Assembly: GCA_905182335.1 (NCBI GenBank)
Contig: CAJJBE010000005.1
Location: 197,005-261,004, forward strand
Direction of reading: 5' to 3'
Length of the DNA stretch: 64,000 bases
Source: Flavobacteriales bacterium UBA4466
GTDB taxonomy: Bacteria > Bacteroidota > Bacteroidia > Flavobacteriales_D > Crocinitomicaceae
The notes under the pieces are model-generated. The model saw only the letters and a program-made list of their open reading frames with translations. It was not told the DNA's origin and made no database searches. The position numbers and the translations under genes are program-made. Below are positions 16,770 through 26,499 of the stretch, one piece after another (within the stretch, counting starts at the first letter, position 1; the number at the start of each line of letters is the position of its first letter).

Positions 16770-17666
16770 TTAACCATTGTTAAAAGCTAAAAGTGTCATC
16801 CAAGCTTCTTTTAGGTTGTTTTCTACTAAAAGTTGTTTTGCCTTCAGGTGAAGTTCTTCTTCTAACCGAGCTGCATTATCTTCTAAAGTTACAAATAAGT
16901 CGCTTAATTCTAAAAGTTTAAATTCGTTAACATCAGTTTCATTTGGTAGTTCCTCTATTCCTGCAAGTTGACCTAAATCATTTCCAGAAAGAATTGTACT
17001 ATTTAAAATGTCGGTAGGTAAATAGTCAAAACCAATTCCAAGCGATGCCATAGGTTTCTTTATCTCAAACATTGATTCCTTGTCTGCTCTGCAATACCAG
17101 TTACCACCCATACGTGAAACTAAATCAATTTTGTGTTGATCAATCATTTGGTCTTCGTTCAAAACAGATTCATCGATATGAATTTTAAGGACTTCACAAA
17201 TTACGAGATTACCTGCTCCTCCTTGATTCCCTAATTCTTTAACTTCAATTACTTTACATTCAAATTGAACAGGTGATTCAGCAACTCTTTTTGGGGCTAC
17301 AGCTTCAGAAGCTAATGCAGTAAACCCAGCCTTTTTAAATTCACTCACACCTGGGGCGAAAGGAGAACTTGCAAGACTCATTTGATGAACAATGTCATAA
17401 TTTACAACATTGATTACTACTTCAGGGTTAACCTTAACATTATTATATGTGTCTTTAGTTTCATTCGTTCTTCCGCTACGCGCAGGAGAAAAAACAAGAA
17501 TAGGAGGGTTTGCACTAAAAACATTGAAAAAACTGAATGGCGCTAGGTTTTCGTTACCGTCTACATCTAAAGTTGATGCAAACGCAATAGGCCTAGGTCC
17601 AATAGCACCTAATAAATAGTGGTGCAATTTAGGAACAGCAATCTCTTTCGGGTCAATTGTTAACAT
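16770..17666 (-). CDS. Flavin reductase family protein (FMN-binding split barrel)
   Basis: The roughly 298-residue protein has the flavoredoxin-like N-terminus LLGAIGPRPIAFAST, NLAPFSFFNVFSANPPILVF, and TKDTYNNV, followed by IDQHKIDLVSRMGGNWYCR. These define the flavin-reductase-like FMN-binding domain (residues about 1-205). An added helical C-terminus of about 90 residues has no obvious function. The start is the ATG at 17666 (MLTIDPKEI); the frame can extend to a non-ATG codon at 17693. The substrate is unknown. It is upstream of and probably co-transcribed with DUF3127. Confidence 0.85.
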   Translation of the reverse strand: MLTIDPKEIAVPKLHHYLLGAIGPRPIAFASTLDVDGNENLAPFSFFNVFSANPPILVFSPARSGRTNETKDTYNNVKVNPEVVINVVNYDIVHQMSLASSPFAPGVSEFKKAGFTALASEAVAPKRVAESPVQFECKVIEVKELGNQGGAGNLVICEVLKIHIDESVLNEDQMIDQHKIDLVSRMGGNWYCRADKESMFEIKKPMASLGIGFDYLPTDILNSTILSGNDLGQLAGIEELPNETDVNEFKLLELSDLFVTLEDNAARLEEELHLKAKQLLVENNLKEAWMTLLAFNNG

Positions 17667-17738
17667 ATATATTCTTCTAAATTGAAGTAACACAAAGTTA
17701 CTGTCATTCTTCTAAGTCAACGAATGAATTAGAATGTT

Positions 17739-17747
17739 TTATCCACA
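17739..17747 (+). promoter_or_regulatory. Perfect DnaA-box word TTATCCACA
   Basis: The nonamer TTATCCACA, identical to the strong E. coli DnaA box, lies in the AT-rich gap between the flavin reductase and the tRNA promoter. A single occurrence can be chance; it is listed because a second perfect copy occurs at 34932-34940. Confidence 0.3.
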
Positions 17748-17799
17748 ATTTTAATGAGATATTAACGTATTTAAAAAAATAAAAAAAAATGAGTATAGG

Positions 17800-17830
17800 T
17801 TTTTGAATTTGAAATAAATGAATATCTTTG
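17800..17830 (+). promoter_or_regulatory. Bacteroidota promoter of tRNA-Leu
   Basis: TTTTTG (17800-17805) is followed after exactly 17 bases by TATCTTTG (17823-17830), a full match to the Bacteroidota -33/-7 arrangement (TTTG, then TAnnTTTG). It lies about 63 bases before the tRNA 5' end. This is the clearest promoter in the window. Confidence 0.8.
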
Positions 17831-17893
17831 CGCACCATTTTGAACGTAATCGTTTAGAGTATATTCAAGACAATCGAGTCAAAATAGAGTAAT

Positions 17894-17975
17894 GCGGATG
17901 TGGTGGAATTGGTAGACACGCTAGACTTAGGATCTAGTGCCGCGAGGTGTGAGAGTTCGAGTCTCTCCATCCGTA
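17894..17975 (+). tRNA. tRNA-Leu (anticodon UAG, reads CUA)
   Basis: The 82-base RNA folds as a class II tRNA. The acceptor GCGGATG pairs with CATCCGT (one G-U), discriminator A. The anticodon arm is CTAGA-CTTAGGA-TCTAG with anticodon TAG, there is a long variable region (about TGCCGCGAGGTGT), and the T arm is GAGAG-TTCGAGT-CTCTC. The 3' CCA is not encoded. A strong promoter precedes it and a hairpin terminator follows. Confidence 0.97.
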
Positions 17976-17987
17976 CAATTTAGAAAG

Positions 17988-18018
17988 ATGGTATAAGATA
18001 GACTTATACCATTTTTTA
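17988..18018 (+). terminator. Rho-independent terminator of tRNA-Leu
   Basis: The perfect 10-bp stem ATGGTATAAG / CTTATACCAT (17988-17997, 18003-18012) is followed by six T's. It begins 12 bases after the tRNA. Confidence 0.85.
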
Positions 18019-18045
18019 TTTGTAATAAGTTATAATTAAAAGAAG

Positions 18046-19401
18046 ATGAATATTATTCGCGAAGATTTTGATGCTTTAAATGCAAATTTGAAAATTACAG
18101 TTAACCCCGCTGATTATGAGGCAAAGGTTAAACAAACATTAGAAAAGCATCGCAAGACTGCTAAAACACCAGGGTTTCGTCCAGGTAAAGTACCTTTCGG
18201 ACATATTCAAAAGCAATATGGAGCTTCTGTTTTATCTGAAGAGTTAAACAAAACTGTAAGCCAAGCGTTGAATGGTTATATTACTGAAAACAAATTAGAG
18301 ATTCTTGGAAATCCTATTCCAACTGAAAAAGATGGGTTTAAAGGTGATTTTGCTAATCCAGGTGATTTTGAATTTACTTATCAATTAGGTTTAGCTCCTC
18401 AAGTAAAAGTGTCACTTTCTTCTAAAAGTAAATTCGAATATATTAAGGTCAAAGTTGACAAGAAATTGATTGATCAACAAATTGATGACTTAACTCGTCG
18501 TTATGGAAAATTAGTTTCTAGTGATACTGTTGGAGAAAGAGATATGATTTTAGCTCAGTTTGTTGAGTTGGATGAAGATAAAGAAATCAAAGAAGGTGGT
18601 ATTATGCATTCTTCTACAATCTCAATGGAGTTTGTAAACGATTCAAAAGTGAAAAAGGAATTAACGGGTAAGAAAGTGGGAGACAAAGTAACTGTCAACC
18701 CTGCTTCAGTATCTAAGGGAGGAGAAGATACAGCTTCCATGTTAGGGATTGACAAGGCTGTTTTAGAGACTATATCTGATGACTTCCAAATGACTATTAC
18801 TGAGGTGAAAGTTATGGAGCCTGCAAAATTAAATACTGAGCTTTTTGATAAGTTATTTGGAGAGGGTACGGTAAAAGATGAAAAGGAATTGAGGGCGCGT
18901 GTTAAATCTGACTTAGAGAACATGTTCGTTAATGATTCGGATCGTTTATTAACGAAAGCTGTATACGAAAGCTTAATCGAAAAAACGAAAGTGGAATTAC
19001 CTGACAACTTTCTTAAGCGTTGGATTAAATTATCAAATGAAAAAGAAGTTTCAAGTGAGCAGGTTGAAGCTGAGTACGCTGATTACGCTAAAGGATTAAA
19101 GTGGCAAATCATCCAAGGAAATATCTTTAAGGCAAATGATATTAAACTTGAAAATGATGAGGTTCTTACGTTTACTAAAGGTTTATTAGTTAGTAATTAT
19201 TCTCAATATGGAATGCCTGCCCCAGATGATAAAGAATTGACTGCTTCTGCAATGCAAGTACTACAAAACAAAGAAGAAGCTAGTCGTGTTTATGACATGA
19301 TGGCTGAGCAAAAATTAACTAAGTTCTTCAAAGACACTGTTAAATTAGTAGAGAAAGAAGTTTCTTACGACGCGTTTGTAGAGTTAGCTTCTGCTAAATA
19401 G
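18046..19401 (+). CDS. tig: Trigger factor
   Basis: Trigger factor is the ribosome-tethered chaperone for nascent chains. The 451-residue protein has the ribosome-docking loop GFRPGKVPFGHIQKQYG (about residues 42-60), a middle domain (about 150-245) where the PPIase lies in other phyla, and a helical C-terminal substrate cradle (about 260-430). The middle domain is divergent from FKBP, as is common in Bacteroidota, so isomerase activity is doubtful. Its ATG is about 25 bases after the tRNA terminator, so the tRNA promoter probably does not drive it. A strong hairpin follows. Confidence 0.94.
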   Translation: MNIIREDFDALNANLKITVNPADYEAKVKQTLEKHRKTAKTPGFRPGKVPFGHIQKQYGASVLSEELNKTVSQALNGYITENKLEILGNPIPTEKDGFKGDFANPGDFEFTYQLGLAPQVKVSLSSKSKFEYIKVKVDKKLIDQQIDDLTRRYGKLVSSDTVGERDMILAQFVELDEDKEIKEGGIMHSSTISMEFVNDSKVKKELTGKKVGDKVTVNPASVSKGGEDTASMLGIDKAVLETISDDFQMTITEVKVMEPAKLNTELFDKLFGEGTVKDEKELRARVKSDLENMFVNDSDRLLTKAVYESLIEKTKVELPDNFLKRWIKLSNEKEVSSEQVEAEYADYAKGLKWQIIQGNIFKANDIKLENDEVLTFTKGLLVSNYSQYGMPAPDDKELTASAMQVLQNKEEASRVYDMMAEQKLTKFFKDTVKLVEKEVSYDAFVELASAK

Positions 19402-19427
19402 ATATATACGATTATAATAGTTTTAAT

Positions 19428-19464
19428 AAAAAAAGCCCTTTTACTGTGTAAAAGGGCTTTTTTT
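19428..19464. terminator. Bidirectional rho-independent terminator after tig
   Basis: A 17-bp perfect stem (19428-19444 with 19448-19464) includes the core GCCCTTTTAC / GTAAAAGGGC and seven-base A and T runs. It is shared by the convergent tig and hydrolase genes. Confidence 0.9.
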
Positions 19465-19469
19465 ATTTT

Positions 19470-20354
19470 CTATTCCATTAATAATTTTTCTATTTCAGCA
19501 ACTATTTTTTCTGGATAAAACAAGGGGCCACGGACGTGTTTTTGATCAATAGTAAGCATTTTTTTTGGGTAGTTTGCCTTTTTGTAGATAAGCTCTCCAT
19601 GTTTATATTTCACGCGGGTATCCTCTGTACTATGAATTACAAGTAAGGGTTTTTTGAATGATTGAATTGCTTTTTTTGCACTATACATTTCTCTCACAAA
19701 AATACGAGATAGAATAGGTACATCATCTGATGATATATCTTTATGCGAAGAGAATGCTCCTTCTATAACTAAACCGTCAATTTTATCTTGATTCTCTTTT
19801 GCAACGACACAAGCTAAATGTCCACCAAGTGATTGTCCATAGATTATTAGCTTGTCATATTTAATATCTTTTTTATTCAGTATATAATCCAATCCTGAGT
19901 TCCCATCTTCAAGGATGTTTGCCCGGGTTGACTCTCCTGTAGAGAAGCCAAAACCACTATAATCTATAGCGAAGAGTTGATATCCTGCTTCTACAAATGG
20001 AGCCATTAATGTATACATATATACCATATTGGCTGAGTTTCCATGTAAAAAGTAAATGGTTGTTCCATTATAGAATTCTTTTGGGCTAAAGAGCCATCCA
20101 TTCAGATTATTGCCATTTTTGCTTTTAAAGAATGTATTTTCAATTGTGTATGACAAGTTAGCAAGCTCACTTCTTGAATCTTTTAATATTGGCTGGTTTG
20201 TATGATCAAAAGTAAGTGTTATTGAATCTTCAATTTCCTTTGCATAACCTGTAAATGAGTCATCATTATTTAGAGGGTATGGGTTTAGAAACTGTTTATC
20301 GAAAGCGCAAGAATTAAGGATTATAATTACAAGTACGGGTAGACATTTTAGCAT
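19470..20354 (-). CDS. Alpha/beta hydrolase, lipoprotein
   Basis: The 294-residue protein starts with a lipoprotein signal ending IILNSC (Cys16). It then shows an alpha/beta hydrolase: oxyanion strand FLHGNSANMVYMY, AIDYSGFGFSTGE, nucleophile elbow YGQSLGGHLA, catalytic Asp region HSTEDTRVKY, and the terminal His in DQKHVRGP. This resembles the BEM46/YfhR-type serine hydrolases at the membrane; the substrate is unknown. It is 5 bases downstream of sppA and surely in the same transcript. Confidence 0.87.
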   Translation of the reverse strand: MLKCLPVLVIIILNSCAFDKQFLNPYPLNNDDSFTGYAKEIEDSITLTFDHTNQPILKDSRSELANLSYTIENTFFKSKNGNNLNGWLFSPKEFYNGTTIYFLHGNSANMVYMYTLMAPFVEAGYQLFAIDYSGFGFSTGESTRANILEDGNSGLDYILNKKDIKYDKLIIYGQSLGGHLACVVAKENQDKIDGLVIEGAFSSHKDISSDDVPILSRIFVREMYSAKKAIQSFKKPLLVIHSTEDTRVKYKHGELIYKKANYPKKMLTIDQKHVRGPLFYPEKIVAEIEKLLME

Positions 20355-20359
20355 GGATT

Positions 20360-22153
20360 CTATTTTATATTAATCTCATATGGCAAACGCATCTGAATTC
20401 CTTGAATACACTCTAATCGCTTTAATTGATTGTAGTATTCAATTAAAGAAGTAGGGAGTTTAATTGAACTAACATTGGCACCCAAGTTTTCTTGCTCTTC
20501 AATTTGCTCAATAAATTCTGCTAATTTATCTTCTTTGACATTCGGGTAGTAAAGTACTTTTTTGTTTTTGATACTCGCTTTTTTAGCCGCAAAATTGATA
20601 GCATCATTCAGCCCACCTAATTCATCTACTAAGCCAATTTTTTTAGCATCTCTACCTGTCCAAACACGTCCGCGTGCAATTACGTTTACCTGTTCTTTCG
20701 TCATACCACGACCTTCTGCAACAATTGTTTTAAACCTGTCATATATATCATCTACACCAACTTGAATTAGTTTCAATTCTTCCTCAGTTAATTTACGATT
20801 TGTTGTCATTACAGAGTGATCATTTGTTGAAACACGGTCAAATGTAACTCCCAATTTATTTTCTAACATCTTTCCTGTATAAGGAATCATTCCAAATACT
20901 CCAATAGAGCCAGTAATTGTTGTTGCCTCAGCAAAAATCATTGAGGCCGGAGCAGCAACGTAGTAACCACCAGAAGCAGCAACATCTCCCATTGAAACGA
21001 TTACTTTTTTCTTTTCGTTTGTTAGCTTAACCTCTCTCCAAATCTCATCACTTGCAAGTGCGGACCCTCCAGGACTATTAATTCTAAACACAACCGTTTT
21101 AATAGACTCATCTTCTCTGACCTCTTTAAAAATCTTGCAAATCTCATCAGATGTTAATCCGTCTCCACTTTTAGAAACACCACCTTCCGCAAGAATTACT
21201 GCGACATTAGGATTGTTAGCTTTAGTCAATACTTGATTTTGGTAAAAACGCTTTTTTGCATATTTGCCAAATGGTTGAAGGTTTAATTCGTTATCTCCTT
21301 TTACACCAGTTTTTTTTGCAATAAGGGCAACTACCTCATCACGGTACATTGCTTTGTCTATTAATTTATATTTAACAGCGTCTGTAACACGTTGAATTAA
21401 AACATTGTTTGCAATTAGATCTAATTCTTCAATTGTAGTTTCGCGATCTTTCGCAATTGCTGTGCGGTAATCTAACCATAAACTTGTCATATAGCGATCA
21501 ATTTGAATACGAGATGAATCGCTCATTTTTTCTCTGAAAAAAGGTTCAACCGCACTTTTAAAGTCGTTGTCTGACCCTCGTATTATTTGAACTTCTACAT
21601 CTAATTTATCGAATGTGTTTTTGAAAAATGATAATTCAGCACCAAGCCCTAAGAATCCAAAAGAAGACCCCGGAAAACCATAATTTTGATTTGCAGCAGA
21701 TGCAATGTAATATTCTAATTGATTAATAACCTCCCCGCTATTATAGGCAACAGCAAATTTTCCTGATTCTTCAAAAGCATTGATTGCATTCCTCAATTCA
21801 GTTGCCGTCGCAAAACCACAAGAAACATCACTAAGTTCAATGAACAATCCTTTGATTTTATCATCTTCCATTCCTTCTTTAAGTCCGTGAAGGATGGAAG
21901 CTAAGCTTAAAGTGTTATCCATTTTAAAGGTTGAGGGATTGAAAGAAGAGCTTCCTTTCTCACCAATTTTGCCGTTTAGTGTAATGTGCAATACTGTTCG
22001 GTCTTTTATACTCAATCCTGATTCTTTATCGAAACTACTAATTAGCCCACCTATAATAGCAACCCAGATAAGGATTCCTATGATAGCAACAATAATAGCT
22101 GCACATAAACTTGGCCAAAATATTTTCCCGAATGATATTTTCTTTTCCTGCAT
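20360..22153 (-). CDS. sppA: Signal peptide peptidase SppA (67 kDa type)
   Basis: The 597-residue membrane protease cleaves leftover signal peptides. It has one N-terminal transmembrane segment (about residues 10-38) and duplicated ClpP-like domains. The general-base Lys lies in DFKSAVEPFFREKM in the first half. The nucleophile region in the second half is INSPGGSALASDE, then DVAASGGYYVAAPA and TTITGSIGVFG. Length and two-domain layout match E. coli SppA rather than the short SppA36 form. It precedes the alpha/beta hydrolase lipoprotein by 5 bases. Confidence 0.95.
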   Translation of the reverse strand: MQEKKISFGKIFWPSLCAAIIVAIIGILIWVAIIGGLISSFDKESGLSIKDRTVLHITLNGKIGEKGSSSFNPSTFKMDNTLSLASILHGLKEGMEDDKIKGLFIELSDVSCGFATATELRNAINAFEESGKFAVAYNSGEVINQLEYYIASAANQNYGFPGSSFGFLGLGAELSFFKNTFDKLDVEVQIIRGSDNDFKSAVEPFFREKMSDSSRIQIDRYMTSLWLDYRTAIAKDRETTIEELDLIANNVLIQRVTDAVKYKLIDKAMYRDEVVALIAKKTGVKGDNELNLQPFGKYAKKRFYQNQVLTKANNPNVAVILAEGGVSKSGDGLTSDEICKIFKEVREDESIKTVVFRINSPGGSALASDEIWREVKLTNEKKKVIVSMGDVAASGGYYVAAPASMIFAEATTITGSIGVFGMIPYTGKMLENKLGVTFDRVSTNDHSVMTTNRKLTEEELKLIQVGVDDIYDRFKTIVAEGRGMTKEQVNVIARGRVWTGRDAKKIGLVDELGGLNDAINFAAKKASIKNKKVLYYPNVKEDKLAEFIEQIEEQENLGANVSSIKLPTSLIEYYNQLKRLECIQGIQMRLPYEINIK

Positions 22154-22361
22154 AGTCGTACTTATTTTAGTTAAATATAGGTTTATATAATTTTTAACTA
22201 AGATTTAAAAGGATGGGTGGTAAATGAAATTGTTTAAGCAGTATTTGAATTGGATAAGTGAAAAATTGTTTATGCATAGATTTTTTTAAAAAAAACCTTA
22301 ATCATGTTTCTTCTTGGTGTTTGTCATAAAAAGTGACTAAATTGCAGTGAACTATAGAACT

Positions 22362-24740
22362 ATGAAAATGAAAAACTTATTATCTCTTCTAGCGCTCTTA
22401 TGCGTTAGTTTCTCTTATGCGCAACAGTATTCAAAGGTTAAAATTTATGCTGATTCTGATGGATTACAGCGATTAGCCCAATTGGGAGTTCCAGTTGATC
22501 ATGGCATCCAAAAACAAAACACGTTTCTTATTAGTGATTTCTCAACTCAAGAGATTGAAACTATTGCAGACAATGGCTTTATGTTTGAAGTATTAATTGA
22601 AGATGTAAAAGAATATTATCAAAACCAAAACTTAAATCCTATAGTTACTGAAAAAAATGTAGTATGCAATCAAAATGTAGATAATGGGGATGGTATTCCT
22701 GCTGCTCCTGTAAACTTTGAAACAAATTCAGACTCATATGCAGGTTTTTATATGTATCAACAAATGTTAGATGCGTTGGATGATATGGTAGCAATGTATC
22801 CAAACTTGATTACAGCCAAAGAACCAATTTCAACCTTTCAAACATGGGAAGAAAGACCAATTTACCATGTAAAAATTTCTGATAACCCATCCGTGAGTGA
22901 ATCTTTAGAGCCTAAAGTGCTTTACTCTGCAATTCATCATGCACGTGAGCCGATGAGTATGTCTCAAACAATTTTCTACATGTGGTACTTATTAGAAAAC
23001 TATGCAACTGACACTGAAATCCAATATTTAGTAGATAACACAGAAATGTATTTTGTTCCGTGTATTAACCCTGATGGATATATTGAGAACGAAGTAAGTG
23101 ATCCAAATGGTTTTGGAATGCATAGAAAAAATAAGAATCCAAATATTGGAAACGGTTCAGGTAACCCTGGAGTAGATTTAAACCGTAATTATTCGTACGG
23201 ATGGAATACTACAGGCGTTAGTGGCGACGAATCAAGTGATGTTTTCCCTGGGGTTACGGCCTTCTCTGAACCAGAAACTCAAGCAATGCAGTGGCTATCG
23301 GAAAACATAGGTTTTACATCAGCATTTAATGCACACTCATATGGTAATTTATTGTTGCATCCAATTGGAACAACAGATGAGGAATTTGCTGATCACCACG
23401 ATTATTTTACAGACTTAACAGTACATATGTGTTCTTTGAATGGATATGTTCCTCAAAAGAGTTCTGGTTTGTATCCAGCATCTGGAGATTCAGATGATTA
23501 TATGTATAAAGTTGATAATAATATCGGTGTGAAGGATACTATTTTTGCAATGACACCAGAGGTAGGTTCTGGGTTTTGGCCAGCAGCATCTGAAGTTGTT
23601 CCTACGTGCCAAGGAATGGTATTCCCGAATTTGATTTTGTCACACATGGCGCATAAATATTTAGTAGTGAATGATACAGACCCCTCGAGTGTTGCAACTA
23701 TGACAGGTTATTTTAGCCATGATGTTCAGCGTTTGGGCAGAGAAGATGGCGCTATAACTGTTTCTTTAACCCCTTTGACAAACATTCAATCAGTTGGAGC
23801 TCCTCTAGTTTATGATATTGCTATTAGGGCTACAGAATCGGGAATAATTTCTTATGTATTAGATCCTGCTATTCAATTTGGTGATGAAATTAAATATGTA
23901 CTGAATACAGAATATGATTTATGGACAAAACACGACACAATTATAAAGACCTATGGTTCTTTAACTCTTCAGTCTTTTGATGATGCATCGAACACTAATA
24001 ACTGGACGGGACCTTGGGGTACAACAACTTCTGATTTTGTTTCTCCTTCGAGAAGCTTTACAGATAGTCAGAATAATTATTCTAATGATACAAGCGAAGC
24101 ATTTGAGTATGATCAAAGCATTGATTTAACTGATGCTACAGCTGCAATGATTTCTTATTACGCCAAATGGGAAATTGAAGCTAATTATGATTATTGTCAG
24201 TTTCAGGTTTCTGTAGATGATGGAAACTCATGGATTGGTCAATGTACAAAATATACTGCTACTGGTACTAATGCTAATGGAAGTGTTCAGCCTGATGGTG
24301 ATCCAGTTTATGAAGGGTTTCAAACATCATGGGTTCTTGATGAGGTTAGTTTATCAGATTATTTAGGGCAGGTTATTAAAGTTAGATTCTTGCTAGAGTC
24401 TGATGGAGGAGCTAGAGAAGATGGCTTTTACTTTGATGATTTCACTATATCATTCAATCAAGAAGATTCAAATGCTGGTTTGTCAGAAAATACATTAGTA
24501 ACAACGATATTTCCAAATCCAGCAAATCATAATGCTATCATAACTACTTCTAAAGTAATTTCAAGTGGAAATATTTTGTTGTTTGATCAGACTGGTAAAT
24601 TGGTTTGGTCAAAATTAATAAGTGAGCAAACAAACAACATTAAAATCAATACTTCAGAATTAAGTAGAGGTATTTACACAATTCAAGTCGAAAGCTCGGG
24701 GGCTTTTGCTCAACCTTCTAAATTAGTTGTTGTTCATTAA
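22362..24740 (+). CDS. Secreted M14 zinc carboxypeptidase with T9SS sorting domain
   Basis: The roughly 792-residue protein has a signal peptide (MKMKNLLSLLALLCVSFSYAQ) and a propeptide-like region. The M14 domain carries zinc ligands HHAREP (HxxE) near residue 195 and the third His in FNAHSYGNLLLHP, with the catalytic Glu in TPEVGSGFWP. A beta-sandwich of the immune-inhibitor-A/MAM-like type follows (about 530-700: FDDASNTNNW to GFYFDDFTIS). A T9SS type A sorting domain ends it (FPNPANH, LLFDQTGKLVW, LSRGIYTIQV). It should be a surface or secreted peptidase for nutrient scavenging. I start at ATG 22362; a GTG in frame lies at 22347. Confidence 0.92.
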   Translation: MKMKNLLSLLALLCVSFSYAQQYSKVKIYADSDGLQRLAQLGVPVDHGIQKQNTFLISDFSTQEIETIADNGFMFEVLIEDVKEYYQNQNLNPIVTEKNVVCNQNVDNGDGIPAAPVNFETNSDSYAGFYMYQQMLDALDDMVAMYPNLITAKEPISTFQTWEERPIYHVKISDNPSVSESLEPKVLYSAIHHAREPMSMSQTIFYMWYLLENYATDTEIQYLVDNTEMYFVPCINPDGYIENEVSDPNGFGMHRKNKNPNIGNGSGNPGVDLNRNYSYGWNTTGVSGDESSDVFPGVTAFSEPETQAMQWLSENIGFTSAFNAHSYGNLLLHPIGTTDEEFADHHDYFTDLTVHMCSLNGYVPQKSSGLYPASGDSDDYMYKVDNNIGVKDTIFAMTPEVGSGFWPAASEVVPTCQGMVFPNLILSHMAHKYLVVNDTDPSSVATMTGYFSHDVQRLGREDGAITVSLTPLTNIQSVGAPLVYDIAIRATESGIISYVLDPAIQFGDEIKYVLNTEYDLWTKHDTIIKTYGSLTLQSFDDASNTNNWTGPWGTTTSDFVSPSRSFTDSQNNYSNDTSEAFEYDQSIDLTDATAAMISYYAKWEIEANYDYCQFQVSVDDGNSWIGQCTKYTATGTNANGSVQPDGDPVYEGFQTSWVLDEVSLSDYLGQVIKVRFLLESDGGAREDGFYFDDFTISFNQEDSNAGLSENTLVTTIFPNPANHNAIITTSKVISSGNILLFDQTGKLVWSKLISEQTNNIKINTSELSRGIYTIQVESSGAFAQPSKLVVVH

Positions 24741-24757
24741 ATATATTTATTAATAGT

Positions 24758-24793
24758 AAAAAAAGTGCCGTTGTTTTCAATAGCACTTTTTTT
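24758..24793 (+). terminator. Rho-independent terminator after the M14 peptidase
   Basis: AAAAAAAGTGC (24758-24768) pairs with GCACTTTTTTT (24783-24793), and GTTG/CAAT can extend the stem with one wobble. A T-run follows within the arm. Confidence 0.8.
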
Positions 24794-24861
24794 GTGATGT
24801 AACATTTGTTTAACACCCAAGAGAGAATAATTCAATATCTTTAGTGTTCAATATTTTAAGT

Positions 24862-26499
24862 ATGAAAATTTACCCCCTTTTAGTTCTCCTTATTTCAATA
24901 GGCTTTGTTAAAGCACAACAAGTTGATTCGCCTAAATTAGTTGTAGGGATTGTAGTAGATCAAATGTGCTACGAATATCTATACCGATATTCAGATAAGT
25001 TTTGTGAAGGAGGATTGAAAGAGCTTATGTCCAATGGTACAAATTGTAGAAATACACAGTATAATTATATTCCTACCTATACTGGGCCCGGACACGCTTC
25101 AATTTATACGGGTACAACACCAAACAATCATGGTATTGTCGCAAATGATTGGTACGATAGAAATAAAAAGGGGGTGATCAATTGTGTCGAAGATTCAACG
25201 GTGTCACCAGTAGGAACAACCTCTAGTTATGGCTATTATTCGCCAATAAATTTAAAAGCCAATACAATTACTGATCAATTGAAAATGACTTATCCGAATG
25301 CAAAGGTGATTTCAATGTCGATTAAAAACCGTGGCGCTATTCTACCGGGTGGGCATTTGAGTGATGGCTCGTATTGGTACGATTACGCAACAGGTAACTT
25401 TATTACTAGCAGTTTCTTTAAAGAAGAATTACCGAATTGGGTGAGTGAATTTAATGATCATAACTACATTGAAAAAACCCTAAAAGGGGAATGGAATACC
25501 ATTATGAGCATTGATTCGTATGCGGAAAGTGGTCCTGATGATTCGCCATATGAGCATTTGTTGCCTGGAAAAACTACACCAACATTCCCCTATAATTTAA
25601 AGGAAATGGCGCAAAATACAAATAACTATGAACTTTTTGTTTATACACCTTTTTCGAATACATTTTTAACAAATTTTGCAATTGCTTCAATTGATCATGA
25701 AGATTTAGGAAAGGATGATCAAACTGATATGTTGTGTATAAGTTACTCAACACCAGATATTTTAGGGCACGCATTTGGGCCGTATTCAGTAGAAGTTGAG
25801 GATATGTATATTCGATTTGACCTAGACATTAAAAACCTGATTCAAAAATTAAACGAAAAAGTGGGGGAGAATAACTTTACATTGTTCTTGACTGCAGATC
25901 ACGCTGTAGTTCCAGTACCACAATATTTGATTGATAATAAATTACCAGGTGGGTATTTCTTTGTGGATGATCATATGAGGAGATTACGTGAAGCAACAGT
26001 TGCTAAATATGGTGAGGACTTAGTCATCATGCAAGACAACCTAAATGTTTATTTGAACTATGAACGTATTGCTGCGCTGAAATTAGACAGGGTAGAGGTC
26101 TCAGTATTTGTGGCTGGAGTGATACAAGAATGGAAATCTGTAAAACGTGTATTTACAGGAGATCAATTATACAATGCTGCTATTGATGATGAATGGATGG
26201 ATATGGTTCGGAAAGGGTATCATCATGCTGAAAGTGGTGATGTAATTTTTACATTGGAGCCTGGCTACCTAGCGAAATTGTCGGATTCAGAACTAGCACG
26301 AAAAGGGACAAGTCACGGGTCTGCATATAGCTATGATACACATGTTCCACTGCTGTGGTATGGTAAAAATGTAGGTACAGCAGAAGTATTTAGAACGATT
26401 GGTATTCCTGATATTGCGGCTACATTAGCTCATATCTTATATTTACAGAATCCTAATTCGTTAAGAGGTCAGCCTATACTCGAGGTTCTTAAGAAATAG
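24862..26499 (+). CDS. pafA: Alkaline phosphatase PafA-type, periplasmic
   Basis: The roughly 545-residue protein has a Sec signal (MKIYPLLVLLISIGFVKAQQ), VVGIVVDQM with the first metal Asp, and the nucleophile Thr in PTYTGPGHASIYTG (near residue 80). It also has the substrate-site motif SIKNRGAILPGGH and metal ligands SYSTPDILGHAFGP, TADHAV and GTSHGSAYSYDTHVPL. This is the calcium-activated PafA phosphomonoesterase family of Bacteroidota. PafA-type enzymes release phosphate from a broad range of organic phosphates in the periplasm. The start is the ATG at 24862, with a GTG in frame at 24844. It overlaps tilS by 11 bases tail to tail. Confidence 0.93.
   Translation: MKIYPLLVLLISIGFVKAQQVDSPKLVVGIVVDQMCYEYLYRYSDKFCEGGLKELMSNGTNCRNTQYNYIPTYTGPGHASIYTGTTPNNHGIVANDWYDRNKKGVINCVEDSTVSPVGTTSSYGYYSPINLKANTITDQLKMTYPNAKVISMSIKNRGAILPGGHLSDGSYWYDYATGNFITSSFFKEELPNWVSEFNDHNYIEKTLKGEWNTIMSIDSYAESGPDDSPYEHLLPGKTTPTFPYNLKEMAQNTNNYELFVYTPFSNTFLTNFAIASIDHEDLGKDDQTDMLCISYSTPDILGHAFGPYSVEVEDMYIRFDLDIKNLIQKLNEKVGENNFTLFLTADHAVVPVPQYLIDNKLPGGYFFVDDHMRRLREATVAKYGEDLVIMQDNLNVYLNYERIAALKLDRVEVSVFVAGVIQEWKSVKRVFTGDQLYNAAIDDEWMDMVRKGYHHAESGDVIFTLEPGYLAKLSDSELARKGTSHGSAYSYDTHVPLLWYGKNVGTAEVFRTIGIPDIAATLAHILYLQNPNSLRGQPILEVLKK

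Noticed and set aside
18555-19007. Open 150-codon frame on the minus strand inside tig
   Set aside because: It is antisense to a clear trigger factor gene, has no family features, and arises from AT-rich codon use.
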